A DNA stretch of 64,000 nt from Arbacia lixula (lineage: Eukaryota > Echinodermata > Echinoidea > Arbacioida > Arbaciidae): contig OZ022583.1 of the NCBI GenBank assembly GCA_963669155.1, forward strand, positions 18,283,694 to 18,347,693, read 5' to 3'. The first letter of the stretch is position 1; the number at the start of each line of letters is the position of its first letter. Below, piece by piece: positions 38,052 to 50,404 of this stretch. Below the pieces are notes generated by a model. It searched no databases and was not told where the DNA came from. It saw only the letters and a list, made by a program, of their open reading frames with translations. The translations under genes were made by a program, and so were the position numbers.

Positions 38052-39317
38052 AGGGCTGCCATCCTTTGAAAGTCAAAATTCATATTCTGCACCTCCAAAA
38101 TTCATATTTTGCCATCAAAATTCGTATTTTTAATGATGAAGGTAGTAAGTCTAAGCCTGTGACTAAACAAATACATTGGATTATCCGTTTAGTTCTACTC
38201 ACTGGCCAACTGCCACTGACAGCTGATCGGCAGCTAGCTAGCAGTGTGTAGCACTACTGCTAGTACAGTGCAACACAGTACAGTGCACCACCACACTGAG
38301 CCTAAGTCTAGCTTTCCTTCCCCACAGTTTAGTGGGAAAACTTAGCTAGTGGTAGGGGTTACAAAATCGTAAATTTTCGATCTTTTTTTTCCCCAAATGA
38401 TATGAAAATGTTCTTAAAACAACCTGAATATCATTAAAATGCACCATAAACGATATTCTAGTGTCCAACACTTACATTCCAGGTCTCAGTTTCTTCCTAT
38501 CTTGCAGTGATTTGAGGCAGATTTCGCCATTTTTTCAGCTCTTCATCTTTAGCCTGGCCTAGTTCATTATTTCAAAAGGGTGCTGATATCTGTGTTGTGA
38601 GGGACAGGTATGCAGAATTTGAACATAAGCATAGCTTGGGAGCTTGCCTCCCCAGAGTTCTGGGGGAACTCGGCTAGCGGTAGGGGTTCAAAAATCATAA
38701 ATTTTCGGGGTTTTTTTCTTTTTCCAAATGTGATGAAAATGTTATTAAAACAACCTGACTACGATTTTAATGCACTATAAATGATATTCTAGTGATATAC
38801 ATATATTCCAGGTTTTAGTTTCTTCATATCTTGCAGTAATTTGAGGTGAATTTCTCCACCTTTTTAGCCTGGAAAGGCTGGCCTGATTCATTTGTTCATA
38901 AGGGTACAAGTATCTATGTTGTGAGGGACCAACTAGTGTGTGCTGAATGTACATGTATTGCCATTGGAATGAGTGTCGTGAATGCAGTCGGCAATCAGGT
39001 GTTACAGAAAGAGCTACGTGATTGGCTGAATTATTCTACGATGCTTAGGGGTAGTTTATTAATGCTAACCATAACATTTTACTTTACAAATATATCATTA
39101 TAATTGTGGTCACACATATGGTTATAATGGTAATGTGTGCCACAACAAAAAAACTCCTTTCATGCCACATTTTTCGCTCGTGAAGAGGCAACTTTTGTCC
39201 TTTTTGTGAGTTATTTCATTTGCCGGGAAATCATACTTTTATGATGCGCTTTCGTACTTTCGTATTCTCTTCCGATTTTCGTAACAAATACGATTTTTTT
39301 GTAACGGTTGGCAGCTC
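38052..39317. mobile_element. hAT-like non-autonomous element with 8-9 bp target duplication
   Basis: The ends AGGGCTGCCATCC and GGTTGGCAGCTCT are inverted, and TGCTACTCC occurs on both outer sides as a direct repeat. Adjacent inner motifs AATTCATATTTTG/CAAATACGATTTT are related. 1266 bp, no transposase. A tandem duplication (38325-38930) makes up much of the inside. Confidence 0.72.
38325..38930. repeat. Diverged tandem duplication, about 310-bp unit
   Basis: Two copies share CTAGTGGTAGGGGTT/CTAGCGGTAGGGGTT, AAAACAACCTGA, GATATTCTAGTG, TTTCTTC-TATCTTGCAG and GTTGTGAGGGAC in the same order. Confidence 0.85.
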
Positions 39318-39690
39318 TGCTACTCCCTTAGCACTACACATTGCTTGAAAAAGTAGGCCTACATAAGGTCATTGTTATAGCTACATAAAAATACTGATCA
39401 TTACAACAGATCCATTAACTAGATTGTGTACCGTAGATTATCAATCCACGTGTCCAATACGCGTACACAGGGACATACTAGTAAAATACTAGCTTAGATC
39501 CTGACCAATGAAATCTCACGATACAAAGCACTGCTTGGTGCGTGCACGAGACTAAAGTGCTGGAGAAGAATAGCGTAAAATCCCATTGCCACGGTATCTG
39601 CATTGCAAGAATCATCCCTGGAAACACCGTGACGGTGACGGAGAAGCACAAAATGAATGCTAAGGGGGACCGTGAAGGTGCCAATATCAA

Positions 39691-41447
39691 CTGTCAAATA
39701 AAAATCAGGATCTTTTGCTATGTACAGCGTACTTAACTAGGGCTCTGTTTTTACATTGTATGGAGAAAATTCACCCCGTTTCCCATGCTTTATTCTTCAT
39801 TGTGACATGTTCATCCATTGTGTCATAGCCTAGAAAGTAATGCATTTTCCAGTTTCATGTATCCCTAAATCAATTAACTGGTATTACAAGACTATTCCAG
39901 TGTAAATGGAAACAGCATATATGCTCAAGTAAGCATACAAAATATGTGTTGCTCTCGCAAATGGAAGTCTTTCTCTATGTACATGTACACAATAGTGCAC
40001 ACATAATCTGGTTGTACTTATTTCACCACATATTACAGATGTAGGTCCCTCTCTATGTAAAGAATAGTCCACACATGATACAGTTGTACCCATTTCACCA
40101 CATAAAGCAGCTGTAGTGTATGAAACAAAGACATGATTGGGATGAGTTGGAGGATTCACACCCGTGTCTACAAAGGATCTATTTATTTGCACAAACAGTG
40201 CCAGAAATATTCCTTACACAGCTATGCCAGATTCTACATTTTTGTTGGGTATTTAATTTCTGCCTTTCAGGTGACACATGTAGCAACCCGATTACACATA
40301 CAATGATGTACAAGCACAGACAGTATTACTGTTTTTTGTCTAGACAATCGTCATAAATACATCAACAGTTATGGGCAATTAATTGAGAGTATCTGAAAAT
40401 TCCTAATGAAATGAAACTTGGTGATGATTCATAAAATGCAAAACAAAATAACAATTGTAGCTCGTTCCCTTTAAATGGACAAGGTATGGTAAGCATTCTT
40501 TATTTTTGACTTGTGCAACATACAGCATGAACACGATCAGTGGTGTGTGACAGTGGATCAAATGACTTTTTTCAATACGATTACAATTGTAAACAACAAT
40601 TCTGGGTATTCAGATGAAATCAATAATTATGAATATAAAAATGTATGATTAATGATCATTATTACATCGATGAGAACATCAATATCAAGTAGCCTAATAT
40701 CAATGTACTTAGTAATTACAGAGACTGAACTGGTTTAAAGGTATTTAAATCTGGTCTTTTCTTTTCAATAACAAGTAATTTGCCACACAAAATGAAAGTG
40801 ACTTCATGTAACCTGCATGACCCCAAAAGGTGACTTTCTTTTCGAACTGAAAACGGAACATGCACACAATACACACAGCGGGATGCCCCGGTCACACACT
40901 GTTTTCAGCCTGTATTACAACCTTGGTATATGGTATGCAAGGGTGCCTTTCAAGCTTGATATTATGAAAAAAACACTGTGATCTATGTCTTGTTTCGCAT
41001 TGACTCTAGGTAGCATTTTGCACAGGGGCTTGTGGGGGGGGGGGGGCATCATGAGCCCTTGTATATCTTTTTCCTTTTACATTCTTGTATGTTTTTATGT
41101 TCTTACTATCATCTATCAGGCTCCTCCATTTATTCATGAGAGACTTTATGAGTATGTAATTGAACTCCTTTTGCGCTAAACCTCAAGAACTATTTGTCAA
41201 CAAACTTCAAATTGCTCTTTTAATTTCCTCAAGGCTTTGGTCCACAAAAAAATGTTTCCATGAATCATTTGTGTTAATCATATTTTGTTTAGTTTATTAT
41301 AACTGAATTTACATCGTGTTTTTGTTTTTTGTGGAAAAGTAAATTGAATCTTGAATCTTGAATCTTGTTTACAGAAGTGTTTTACATGTGCCTGGTTCAA
41401 CTGATATTTACATTTTTGCTGATCTGTGTTGTTAACACTCAATTTTT
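39691..41447. other. Non-coding, likely TAOK 5' intron
   Basis: No gene was recognised. The GAATCTTGAATCTTGAATC run at 41345-41366 and the G13 run at 41036 are the only clear simple repeats. The former resembles the 3' tail of a non-LTR retroposon, but no body was identified. Confidence 0.4.
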
Positions 41448-41526
41448 GGATAGTGTGCTTCATCCTGTAAATGAATGAAAAACAAGTCAAATATTTCATT
41501 CATTTACAGGATGGAGCATGCTATCC
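41448..41526. repeat. 79-bp perfect-arm palindrome
   Basis: A 32-nt arm starting GGATAGTGTGCTTCATCC returns as GGATGGAGCATGCTATCC, with a 15-nt loop and three mismatches or fewer. Half-copies lie at 14681-14702 and 31614-31637. Confidence 0.85.
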
Positions 41527-44117
41527 TTTCTTCTACTGGGGTATGCCTACAATTTCTTTTCAAAATTGAAATTATCCCAGAAAGCCCTTTCACTAAAAAA
41601 CTAAATTTTACTTACCAGAAGTATATGTAGTTGAATGCCACTGACAAAAATTATGTAGGAACTCGCTGGCTCAGGGCAATTTAGCCCCTGTGAAAACACA
41701 TCCCAGGTACGATGCAGAACATGGCATTTGTTTTATGAACTCAACACTTCAAGAGAAGTCCCTGTAAATCTTCTTTTATTTGTCCCCTGTTGCATGTGTG
41801 AACATTTGTGAACAGTCTGGATCCTACTCGTACATTTTGTAAACATTGTATGCCGATTGTAGAGCGCCTCATTTACAGTGTAGCATACAGCATTCCCACA
41901 TTCTACACCCAACCAAAAGCAGCGAGCAACACTTGTAATGTTAGACTTGGTGGCAGTTCTTTTGTTTAACATGGTTGACAATCAATTTCTCTCATTCATT
42001 GACAACTGGCTGTTCACTGAGGCGAGAGTGATTTGATATGTGGAACAGATTTCTGACTGATACAATGAGAATATTGACCAAGGTTATACTTTCCAGCCTT
42101 AGCCCATTCAGAACAGCATTTATGACACAAATTTCTTTCATGATGAAAAAGATATACTTACATGTCCGATATAAAACATCACCTAATTTAGCAACCTTAG
42201 TACAGTACTACATGTATGTTATGACTGTCATAATGGCCAATAGACAAAGGTATCCAGCTGCAGTGGCTTTTTTATTTTGATGTAGGATAGCTTTTGTGAC
42301 TGAGGATAAATCTAGAATAGGTGTGTACAATGTGTGTGATCATAATAAGGCACAGAGATCTCTATCAGCTGTGTTAATTCCTATGCTCGACTCAATTTTA
42401 TGCTCTTTTTAGCATTACCTCTCTTTTGCTTGCCATGATGATGCTTGATAAAAATTTCCAGAATTCAAGCAGTTAGGAAATGGATATTTGCACACAACCA
42501 CACAACCAAAATAACAAACACGAGTGCCATACATTGTACATGGCACGTGTCACAACACCAATACAACAATCCTAGCAGATCAAGAAACATCATAAAAAGC
42601 ATACTCTTGAAAATTGTGTAGTTAAAAGGTCCGTTTATACTCAACCTTTTGGGCACGAATCAGTGTTTCCCAAAGAACATGGTTCACAAATGCAAATTGA
42701 GCTCAAGCAGACAGACACACAGATCAGGTGAGTTGCATCTAACTGAGAGGTAGCATCATTTGGCAATTCAAAGGTCTAACACTGATGCAAAGAACATCTT
42801 AATAGGTCGTTGCGCTGTTTGGCAGGACTCGCTTCGCTTGCACACACTATAAAAGGAACTTGTCAAAAGGATAGGCACATTATATACTTTACAATTATAT
42901 TACATTCTTATTCAACTACATGGTTTATTATTTTTCAGACTAATAGGGAAATTTGAATCATCATTTATCCATAACGTTCTCACTAAATGCATTTGAAGTT
43001 TGGAGGCGCTACCATTTTTTCAGTATGGTTAGGGACCCATTTCCACCACTGTGTATCCTTTTTTATTCCTTACTAAGCACATCAGGAAAAAAATTGAAAT
43101 AATTTTTTAAAGCAAAGTGGCACATGCTCACGAACAAAGGTAAAGGATCATGTTTAGCACAAGAGATTCAATTAAACATGATTAACATGACATGAAAACA
43201 TACATCTCATTTTAGACTTTTCATTTTTCACAATTAATATTCACATTATTCCATGATAATCTATTTCAACACATTCTAATGTTACCGGTCCAGTCTACAA
43301 GATATTACTATAAAATATTCTTACTGTGTAGCCATTAAGAACTTTGCATTCCAATACAGCTTGCAAGATTGTCAAGTGCCCAAAGAAAGAATTCTCTAAA
43401 ATTTTTGACAACTTCTTCAAACACAACATCCTTTCCATAGTTATCGCCGTCTCTGTATGCACACATATACAGTCCAGATCAAACTCTGTTTATTATCATG
43501 TTTATTAACTGATCTACTTAACAAAATGCTTTCATGAGCAGTCTGGTTTCCAGATCTGTCACCCAACAGCAACACAATCATCTATTAACCGCCATGTCAA
43601 CAGTCTTAATCTTACTTTTTAAAATATTTTTTAAATTATACAGAGTATCAATTAAACTGTTTTTACCACTCTTTTTTTCCTTGTGCAAAAGATGCTCCGA
43701 AAAAGGGAAGAATAAACAGAAGGTGCTCATTTTGAATCAATCGAAAAGAAAGTTTAATAGTTCAGTCACAAGTTCTTTCTGCAACCAAATCATGTATGAA
43801 TTGTGTAAAACTGAAAGCCACAACATCAGGTGCAATCCTCCCAAAGGCGACGGCAATGCCAATGCCAATGGGGCAATGCAATGGCAATGCCAATACAACT
43901 TACAAGTCAATGCGGTGTACATGGTGAACACGGCACAACATTTCAGAGTGCTGCTGTTTGCAGTGCATGCACCGGTTCGAACCGTACAACACGGAAAACA
44001 CATTCATTACCTTACACTCGACTTACGTTACGGAAGTGTCCACATACCAGTGGTAAAATGTGCCTTCCGTAACAAAATATCAGATGATACTAAATAATAT
44101 CGGTAGTAAGTACTTAC
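41527..44117. other. Non-coding, likely TAOK 5' intron
   Basis: No gene. A small cluster of GGCAATGCC/CAATGCCAATG repeats sits at about 43850-43905. The 187-codon plus-strand frame over it shows no domain and no codon bias that I can see. Confidence 0.4.
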
Positions 44118-44290
44118 AGCATTTATTTGAGGGGTCTCCGAGCTTGATCCAATTCCGTTAAATAATGTCAAACGTGGTTTAATTATCATATGGTCGTACG
44201 ATTATCAACTCCTCCCAACATACACACACTGCAAGATGGCGATATTGTGCGCATGCGTGTGGAAGTCGGCGAATGTTTTTGTTGGTAGTG
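44118..44290 (-). promoter_or_regulatory. Candidate TAOK promoter and non-coding first exon
   Basis: A compact CpG-containing patch has an NRF1-type core GCGCATGCG at 44249-44257 and a YY1-type CAAGATGGCG at 44232-44241, both common at metazoan core promoters. On the minus strand a strong splice donor, GCT|GTAAGTAC, follows with the exon end at 44118. That is what a 5' UTR exon of the minus-strand TAOK gene would look like, about 12 kb upstream of its ATG exon. The YY1 motif orientation favours plus-strand transcription, so a divergent promoter is also possible. This is inference from motifs only. Confidence 0.35.
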
Positions 44291-45116
44291 TTTGAGCGCC
44301 ACTGTGCGGTGTACGTTGGACAAGAAAAGAAATCACCTGTTCAGAATAGTGCCACAAGGAAACTTACGATATCCGCATTTTCCGGAAATAGTTTCAAACC
44401 GGCGATTGATATCAATAAACTGCCATTCTGAATTAATATCAACGAAATTTCTGCAATGTAAATAAGAGGGGAGGTTTAACAAAAACGAGGACAACTTAAA
44501 CGAATCTTATGATTTCTTACAAAATATTCCTCCGTACTGCATTAGTTTTTCCCTTTTCTTCGTATCTGCCTCTTTGAGACCGACTCGTGGGAGTATTGAA
44601 TTAATTAAATCATATAAGAGCATATGCTTACGTCATACAGCTCAGAAATATGTAGAGAGTAACAAGGCTCTGAAAATAAATGGAATTCAAACTCAAAATG
44701 TACATCACATGGTTTAGCTCTAGAGTCCTCTAATTGTAGACGTTCAAGTAGAAAGAAAAATATTTGCTCGTCGGAATAGTTGAAAATGAGTAGTAAATAT
44801 CAATGATAAAATATGTGTCTACCTTCATAGAATGTCTGCATTACGCTAACACCAGTGTGACGGATCGAGCTGAAAGTCCACGGCAGAGTTACTATTCAAT
44901 CCAAAGTAAACATTATAATGATGAAACAAAATAATATATAGTATCCGTTGTTTCGTATACAAAGACGATAGTGGAATGATAAAAAACACTGGGAATTTAA
45001 GATGTAAAATTTTACAGTATGAATACAAAATGATAACCGACGAGCTTTTCATAGGATAGCCTACTGGATTAATCCAATTTTCATCCTCATTATGTTTTAA
45101 TTGCCATTAATGAGCG
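44291..45116. other. Intergenic, upstream of candidate TAOK promoter
   Basis: AT-rich sequence with no recognisable gene or repeat. Confidence 0.4.
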
Positions 45117-45405
45117 CACACACACACACACACACACACACAAAAAAATGAGGTGGCTCATTAACGGAGCAAAGTGATGGACCTGGCGCGCAATCTTTTT
45201 TGACTAGCCCTAAAACCCTGCAAACAACCATCTTTATTATATTTTTGTTCGAGACAGGGGCTACGATCTGTTTTGCGGTCGGTGGTCTAGAGTTGGGGTG
45301 GGGGGGGGGGGGGGGGCAAATTGCAAGTGAGCGAAGAAATAGAACGGTGGTGGGGTGTCCTCCTCCCTTGGTATAATAGGACCCCCCCCCCCCCCCCCCC
45401 CCCTC
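45117..45405. repeat. (CA)n, poly-G and poly-C blocks
   Basis: (CA)13 at 45117-45143, about 19 G at 45299-45317 and about 22 C at 45381-45403. The G and C runs are inverted relative to each other and 65 bp apart, so they could pair. Confidence 0.85.
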
Positions 45406-45821
45406 CTTCCTTTTCGACCTGTTGTTGAGAGGTATTGCCGTCCGCCCCATGGCAAGTATATACTGATTATTATCTTAATGTGTAGTAAAAAAAGAGGCCC
45501 TCCACGATTTCCTTACTATTTTTCCACAAAACAGAGTTGCCAGAAATATATATTATTTGCCACGTTACGAGCTACGTATTATCGGCCAAGATATCAAAAG
45601 AGAATCAGGTAATAGAGGTGAAACAAGATTGCACGTAACTGAAACAAAAACGGATATCAACATAAGATAACGATAATCTTTTGTGAAACTCAGTTGTGCA
45701 CGGTAATATAAATACATGCCCCTTCTCTTATTCTTCAACGTTAACTACGAGTTTGTTTCATAAATACTAAAAAATTACGTTGTATATTTATAAACAAACT
45801 TCGTTGTATTCTAAGCTTAGG

Positions 45822-46432
45822 CTATATGAGTGCTGAGCGATCATAAATAAGTATATCATGGTTCTTTGAACTGTTACCATGAACGCCGGTGCTTAAATTC
45901 TCATTAACACCAAAGTGAAATATGCCTTCATGTTATCAAATTCCTCTTTTACAATCGTTTAGTCAGGCTATGAATACTGAGCGATCATAAATAAATAACC
46001 CAAATATAGCATGGTTCTTTAAACTGATACCATGAACGCCGGTGCTTAATTCTCATTAACACCAAAGTGAAATATGCTTTCTTGTTATCAAATTCCTCTT
46101 TTACAATCGTTTAGTCTAAGCACAGGCTATGAATACTGAATGATCATGAATAAATTACCCAAATATAGCATGGTTCTTTAAACTGATACCATGAACGCCG
46201 GTGCTTAATTCTCATTAACACCAAAGTGAAATATGCCTTCTTGTTCAAATTCCTCTTTTACAATCGTTTAGTCTAAGCACAGGCTATGAATACTGAGCGA
46301 TCATAAATAAATAGCCCAAATATAGCATGGTTCTTTAAACTGGTACCATGAACGCTGGTGCTTCATTCTCATTAACTCCAAAGTGAAATATGTTTTCTTG
46401 TTATCCAATTTCTTTTTTTACAACCGATTAAC
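45822..46432. repeat. Tandem repeat, about 150-bp unit, 4 copies
   Basis: Units starting at GGCTAT-GA at about 45822, 45966, 46124 and 46281. Each carries CTGAGCGATCATAAATAA, GCATGGTTCTTTAAACTG, CATGAACGCCGGTGCTTAAT and ACACCAAAGTGAAATATG. The last copy is the most diverged. Confidence 0.92.
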
Positions 46433-48737
46433 TTTAAAATTCTACTCGCGTGTGCAACGGAAAAGATGACTACATTTGTTTTAGTTTATTTTGTATTGAT
46501 TGCAGTTTAATTCATTTGTGTAAGGATTATTTTACAGAAAACGGATGGTTCTGTTTACTTCAATAACTTAGGAAATAGTGTGGGGTGGTGTTGGGATAGG
46601 GGAACAAAACAGATATCTGCTCCCCCCCCCCCCCCCACACCCACCACCACCACTACCACCACCACAATAGTATGATGGCAACTAATTCAGGTTATACGTC
46701 TCTGATTCAGTGATGATTGTTGGAGGCTTGTTTGAGTAGGCAAACTTACTTTTCATAATTCGCACTCATCATCATCGTCATCATCATCACCACCACCAGG
46801 TGCCGTCTTCTGGATGAAGGTTGGCTGCCATCCATTCTTCCATACTTCTCGACCGTCTTCAACTTTTCTTTTGAGTCGACGCATTATAATGTTTACAAAT
46901 TTATGTACGTTTTGTTTTAAATCCACACGATAAGGTCTTGAAAGCTTTTTGGTTTGCTACCCCTTACATTTAATTTGTACATGCAGTTTTTATTACAAAT
47001 GAAATGTACTTTTATAGGCCTATAGTTAACGATTTTATATGTATATTTTTTATACATGTATTGAGAACTGAACTGTACTGAACTGAACTGAGAACAATGA
47101 TGTATCTGTCATTTGATCAAAGTTCGCCCAGTGCTTTATACGTTCGACAACCAATTCATTGTTGGCCTCTTTCTTATTTCAGTTGTTCCTGTGTCAGCTT
47201 TCTGTGGATTTAATTTCCCTCAATGTTGTGTCTGTCGTAGACAACTTTGCTTCTCCTTTTGCCTATCCATGTATTTAATTGCCATTGCAAAGTTGATATA
47301 TATAAATTTTCATGCAAATCTGAAAACAACCCCGGCTTTCAATGAGGTATTTTATATTTCCCATCTGATTTGGCCCATCCATTTCCTGCTCTTGATCTCT
47401 AGTATGGCTTTTATATCTCATTCTTAGGCCTATTAATATGTTAAGTTAATGGACCATATTCAGAACAGATGTTTAAAGCTAACTGCATACTAATCTTATA
47501 GACTAACTTTATAGGAAGCAAAATAAAACAGTGTGAAACATTATTAATGATTCAATATTTGATTTTGTCCTTGTAATTACTATGGTACGAGTATATTGAA
47601 TTTAAACACATAAAAATAACAGGGAAAATGGAGATAACAGTTGAATTTAATTGCCTATATAAATTAAATGATGTGACGTCACCATACCGCCTTGTTGATT
47701 TGACAGCGTTATATTATTTTGTCATGAATATATTATGCGATATACAGTAATTGATGAGCATTATTGTTGCAAATTGTTCACACATAGATAAAATCCATAC
47801 CGATATGTGCTAGAACGTCAATATGTATATTCTCTTTGTACAATCGCCATGGACCTATCATGTTTGTAACAAAAACATTTTTGTAACAAACCAACAGACT
47901 AACAGGAAAAGTGATTACTAGGTCTCTGCCGAACTTTGTTCAGGCGAGACAAAAATACCCATCCCTCTTGAGTTTGAAACTTTTAAAAACCCTTTATTTT
48001 TGTGAAAAAAATAAAACTCTATAATAGATATTTTGGCAAAAATGTAACATGACCTATTATTTGAGCATAAGAAGTAATTTTCATGTCATAGTTGAGTGAA
48101 TACACTTTTAGATTTGCACAAGAAATGCCAAAATGTATTGTTAAAACAGCACAATCACCCTTGTGACTTTTGAAAAGTGACAAGTTTGCCTTTAATGCAC
48201 GCTCACTCAAGCATGACTGATTGGATTAACGTGATTTTCACACGGAAGTTATTCAATAAGTTAAGAAACAATCTTGCCACATCATTTTGCTCAAAACCTT
48301 TTCGATCAAAAGTTATGCTATTTTGCTAAGGGGGGGGGGGGGGACTTTCTTGTTTTGTTGTGTTTAGATCAATGTGAAATAAGGCAAACAGACCAGTGTG
48401 TGGTTGTGTGCATGTGTTTGGAATGGTTAGGACTAATTTTATGGGTGTATTATGGGAATGGGAGATTTGTCGTCTTCTTTATTTAAAACATGATTCTGGA
48501 AGCTATTCGTTCAGTATATTTAATTAAACATCGTTACCTGATTACCGGTAATCATATTTGATATTTTCAGCTATTGAATTGCTATTAATTAGTACAAGTA
48601 CTTACAAAAACATACATATAATTAGCTTATTGTTTTGTTTAATTTTTGTCAATTCATGTACATTTGAATTGATAGTATGAATTTGACTTGTATTATATAG
48701 AATCAGAAAAAAAGATAATTGAAAACCAAAAAAAGTG
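46433..48737. other. Intergenic, non-coding
   Basis: No gene was recognised. Poly-C at 46622-46638 with CCACCACCAC, TCATCATCATC at 46770, an ACTGAACTGAACTG run at 47064-47090 (retroposon-tail-like) and poly-G at 48330-48345. A 104-codon plus-strand frame at 47113-47427 is hydrophobic but has no recognisable domain. Confidence 0.45.
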
Positions 48738-48771
<34 letters not shown>

Positions 48772-48795
48772 CGTGTGTGTGTGTGTGTATGCGTG
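48738..48795. repeat. (TG)n microsatellite
   Basis: GT dinucleotides with two ATGC interruptions. Confidence 0.95.
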
Positions 48796-49004
48796 ATGGT
48801 GCTTAACACCCTTAAGAAAATCCCCCATCCTACAGTTCCTTTCAGAGCTTGTACCAACTTGGCTCCAGTGAAAAAAACACGTTTTTAAAGAAATTCGGTT
48901 TGTTGAATCTGTTCAGTCTAAAGAGGAAAATACTGCAGTATTTGATGATATACCAGGTATACCTCTACAAAATTCAACACAAACCCTTCACACAGTTATA
49001 GACC

Positions 49005-49190
49005 TGGGTGGTGTTTCACCAAGCTGTTCGTAACTTACTAACAACTTAACGAACGACTGGTGATCCCTTCTTGTGCTAAATGCGATACCACATTTTGTTC
49101 ATTGAGGATTTGATTTAGCACAAGAAGGGATCACTAGTCGTTCGTAAAGTCATTCGTAACTTACGAACAGCTTGGTGAAACACCCCCCTG
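49005..49190. mobile_element. Palindromic MITE with GGTGTTTCACCAAGCTG ends
   Basis: The left arm GGTGTTTCACCAAGCTGTTC returns as GAACAGCTTGGTGAAACACC. Inner arms GATCCCTTCTTGTGCTAAAT and TTTAGCACAAGAAGGGATCA also pair. About 186 bp. Confidence 0.85.
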
Positions 49191-49192
49191 GG

Positions 49193-49295
49193 ACCATATT
49201 CATGAAACCTTACTAAGCCAAGTTTGCTTCTAAATTCCATAGAGCCACATACAATTTTAGAAACTATGTAGGCTAGCGAGGTTTCATGAATTTTA
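49193..49295. mobile_element. Short palindromic MITE (CATATTCATGAAACC ends), copy 1
   Basis: CCATATTCATGAAACCTTAC on the left and GAGGTTTCATGAATTTT on the right are inverted. It abuts the previous MITE with almost no spacer. A relative lies at 50293-50404. Confidence 0.7.
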
Positions 49296-50292
49296 ACCTC
49301 ATTTTAAACAACTAAAACTATGAAGATAATCTTGTAATATATTGTAAATGTAGGGTTTAGCACATGGGATATCACAACTTCATAACATCCTGAGTTGATA
49401 TACATATCACTAAGACAAATATATTCATAAATCTCTCAACAAGAGGGTTTATATGTTGCCTTGAGATCAGGGAAAGGAGAGAAAATATATGGTCGAGACT
49501 CCAGATTCACATGAAAATGTCGTCACAAAGAACACTTGATTACAATCAATGGAGTTTGCGGTTATTATAGATAATGAAAGCACCAAATAAATATAGATGA
49601 TACATGTATTCAATGTTCCTAACACTCACTTACAAGGGCAGTAGGTTCACAATAATACAATACTCAGTGTATGATTCCTTATCAATATAGTTCCCACAAA
49701 AGCCAACAAAAGGTTTGTCCGAATTCCTCCAGCTCATACGGAAAAATATAAATGGCAGTAGAAACACAATCATATAATACTGGTCATAGATTTACAGTTT
49801 CAACATCCACATCTAAATGCCGACAGGTCATTCAGTAATCTCCCTCTAGTCTATGGAGTTCATTGAACACAAAACAAGCAATGAAGGGACAAATTTTCCA
49901 TTCGTAAATGAATAAATAAAATTATATTAGTATATTACACAATTGAGTCATAAATCATGTTACATATGGGAAAAGCAATTGAAAACTGGTAATTTACATG
50001 CAGTTTATCACGTTAAACAGTTTTACATTGTTTTCTGTTTGTAATGACCTTATAACTGGTTGTATGATGAATAATTGAATATATAGCTGTCCTGACTAAT
50101 AAATAACATAATAATAAAAAAAAATATAAACTGATACATGATTATGATTTTGGTTTATAACATAAGTTCATTGCAAGTCCCCCCCCCCACCCCCTGTAAG
50201 AAAAAAAAAGTAAATAGACAAACATCCTTCTGTTCCTGTTCTTCCAAATGAGTCAGAGTGAAATTATGAGTTTATTTCTAATGTAAACCAGG
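49296..50292. other. Intergenic, non-coding
   Basis: AT-rich sequence; no gene or repeat boundary was recognised. Confidence 0.4.
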
Positions 50293-50404
50293 TGCCATAT
50301 TCATAAAACCTTACTAAACCTAGCTAGCTACTGAAGTGCATTCAGCTACATGCATTTTTAGTAACTAGAAAGTAACTAGAAAGGTTTCATGAAATTGACC
50401 CCAG
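50293..50404. mobile_element. Short palindromic MITE (CATATTCATGAAACC ends), copy 2
   Basis: CCATATTCATAAAACCTTAC and AAAGGTTTCATGAAATT are inverted ends, sharing the order of copy 1 at 49193. The inner part differs. Confidence 0.7.

Larger units (their letters stand above)
37461..39690. mobile_element. Possible larger DNA element bounded by inverted CACCGTCACGGTG arms
   Basis: The left arm (37461-37505) has CCACCGTCACGGTGCCC then CATTCGTTTTGTG. The right arm (39620-39690) has CACAAAATGAATG with CACCGTGACGGTG and ACCGTGAAGGTGCC. The arms are inverted relative to each other but rearranged. The hAT-like element at 38052 lies between them. Boundaries are approximate. Confidence 0.35.

Noticed and set aside
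43534..44097. 187-codon plus-strand frame
   Set aside because: No recognisable domain, mixed low-complexity content (GGCAATGCC repeats), and it overlaps the candidate TAOK promoter. Chance is more likely.
47113..47427. 104-codon hydrophobic plus-strand frame
   Set aside because: It could pass for a membrane protein fragment, but there are no splice sites, neighbours or motif to support it in AT-rich intergenic DNA.
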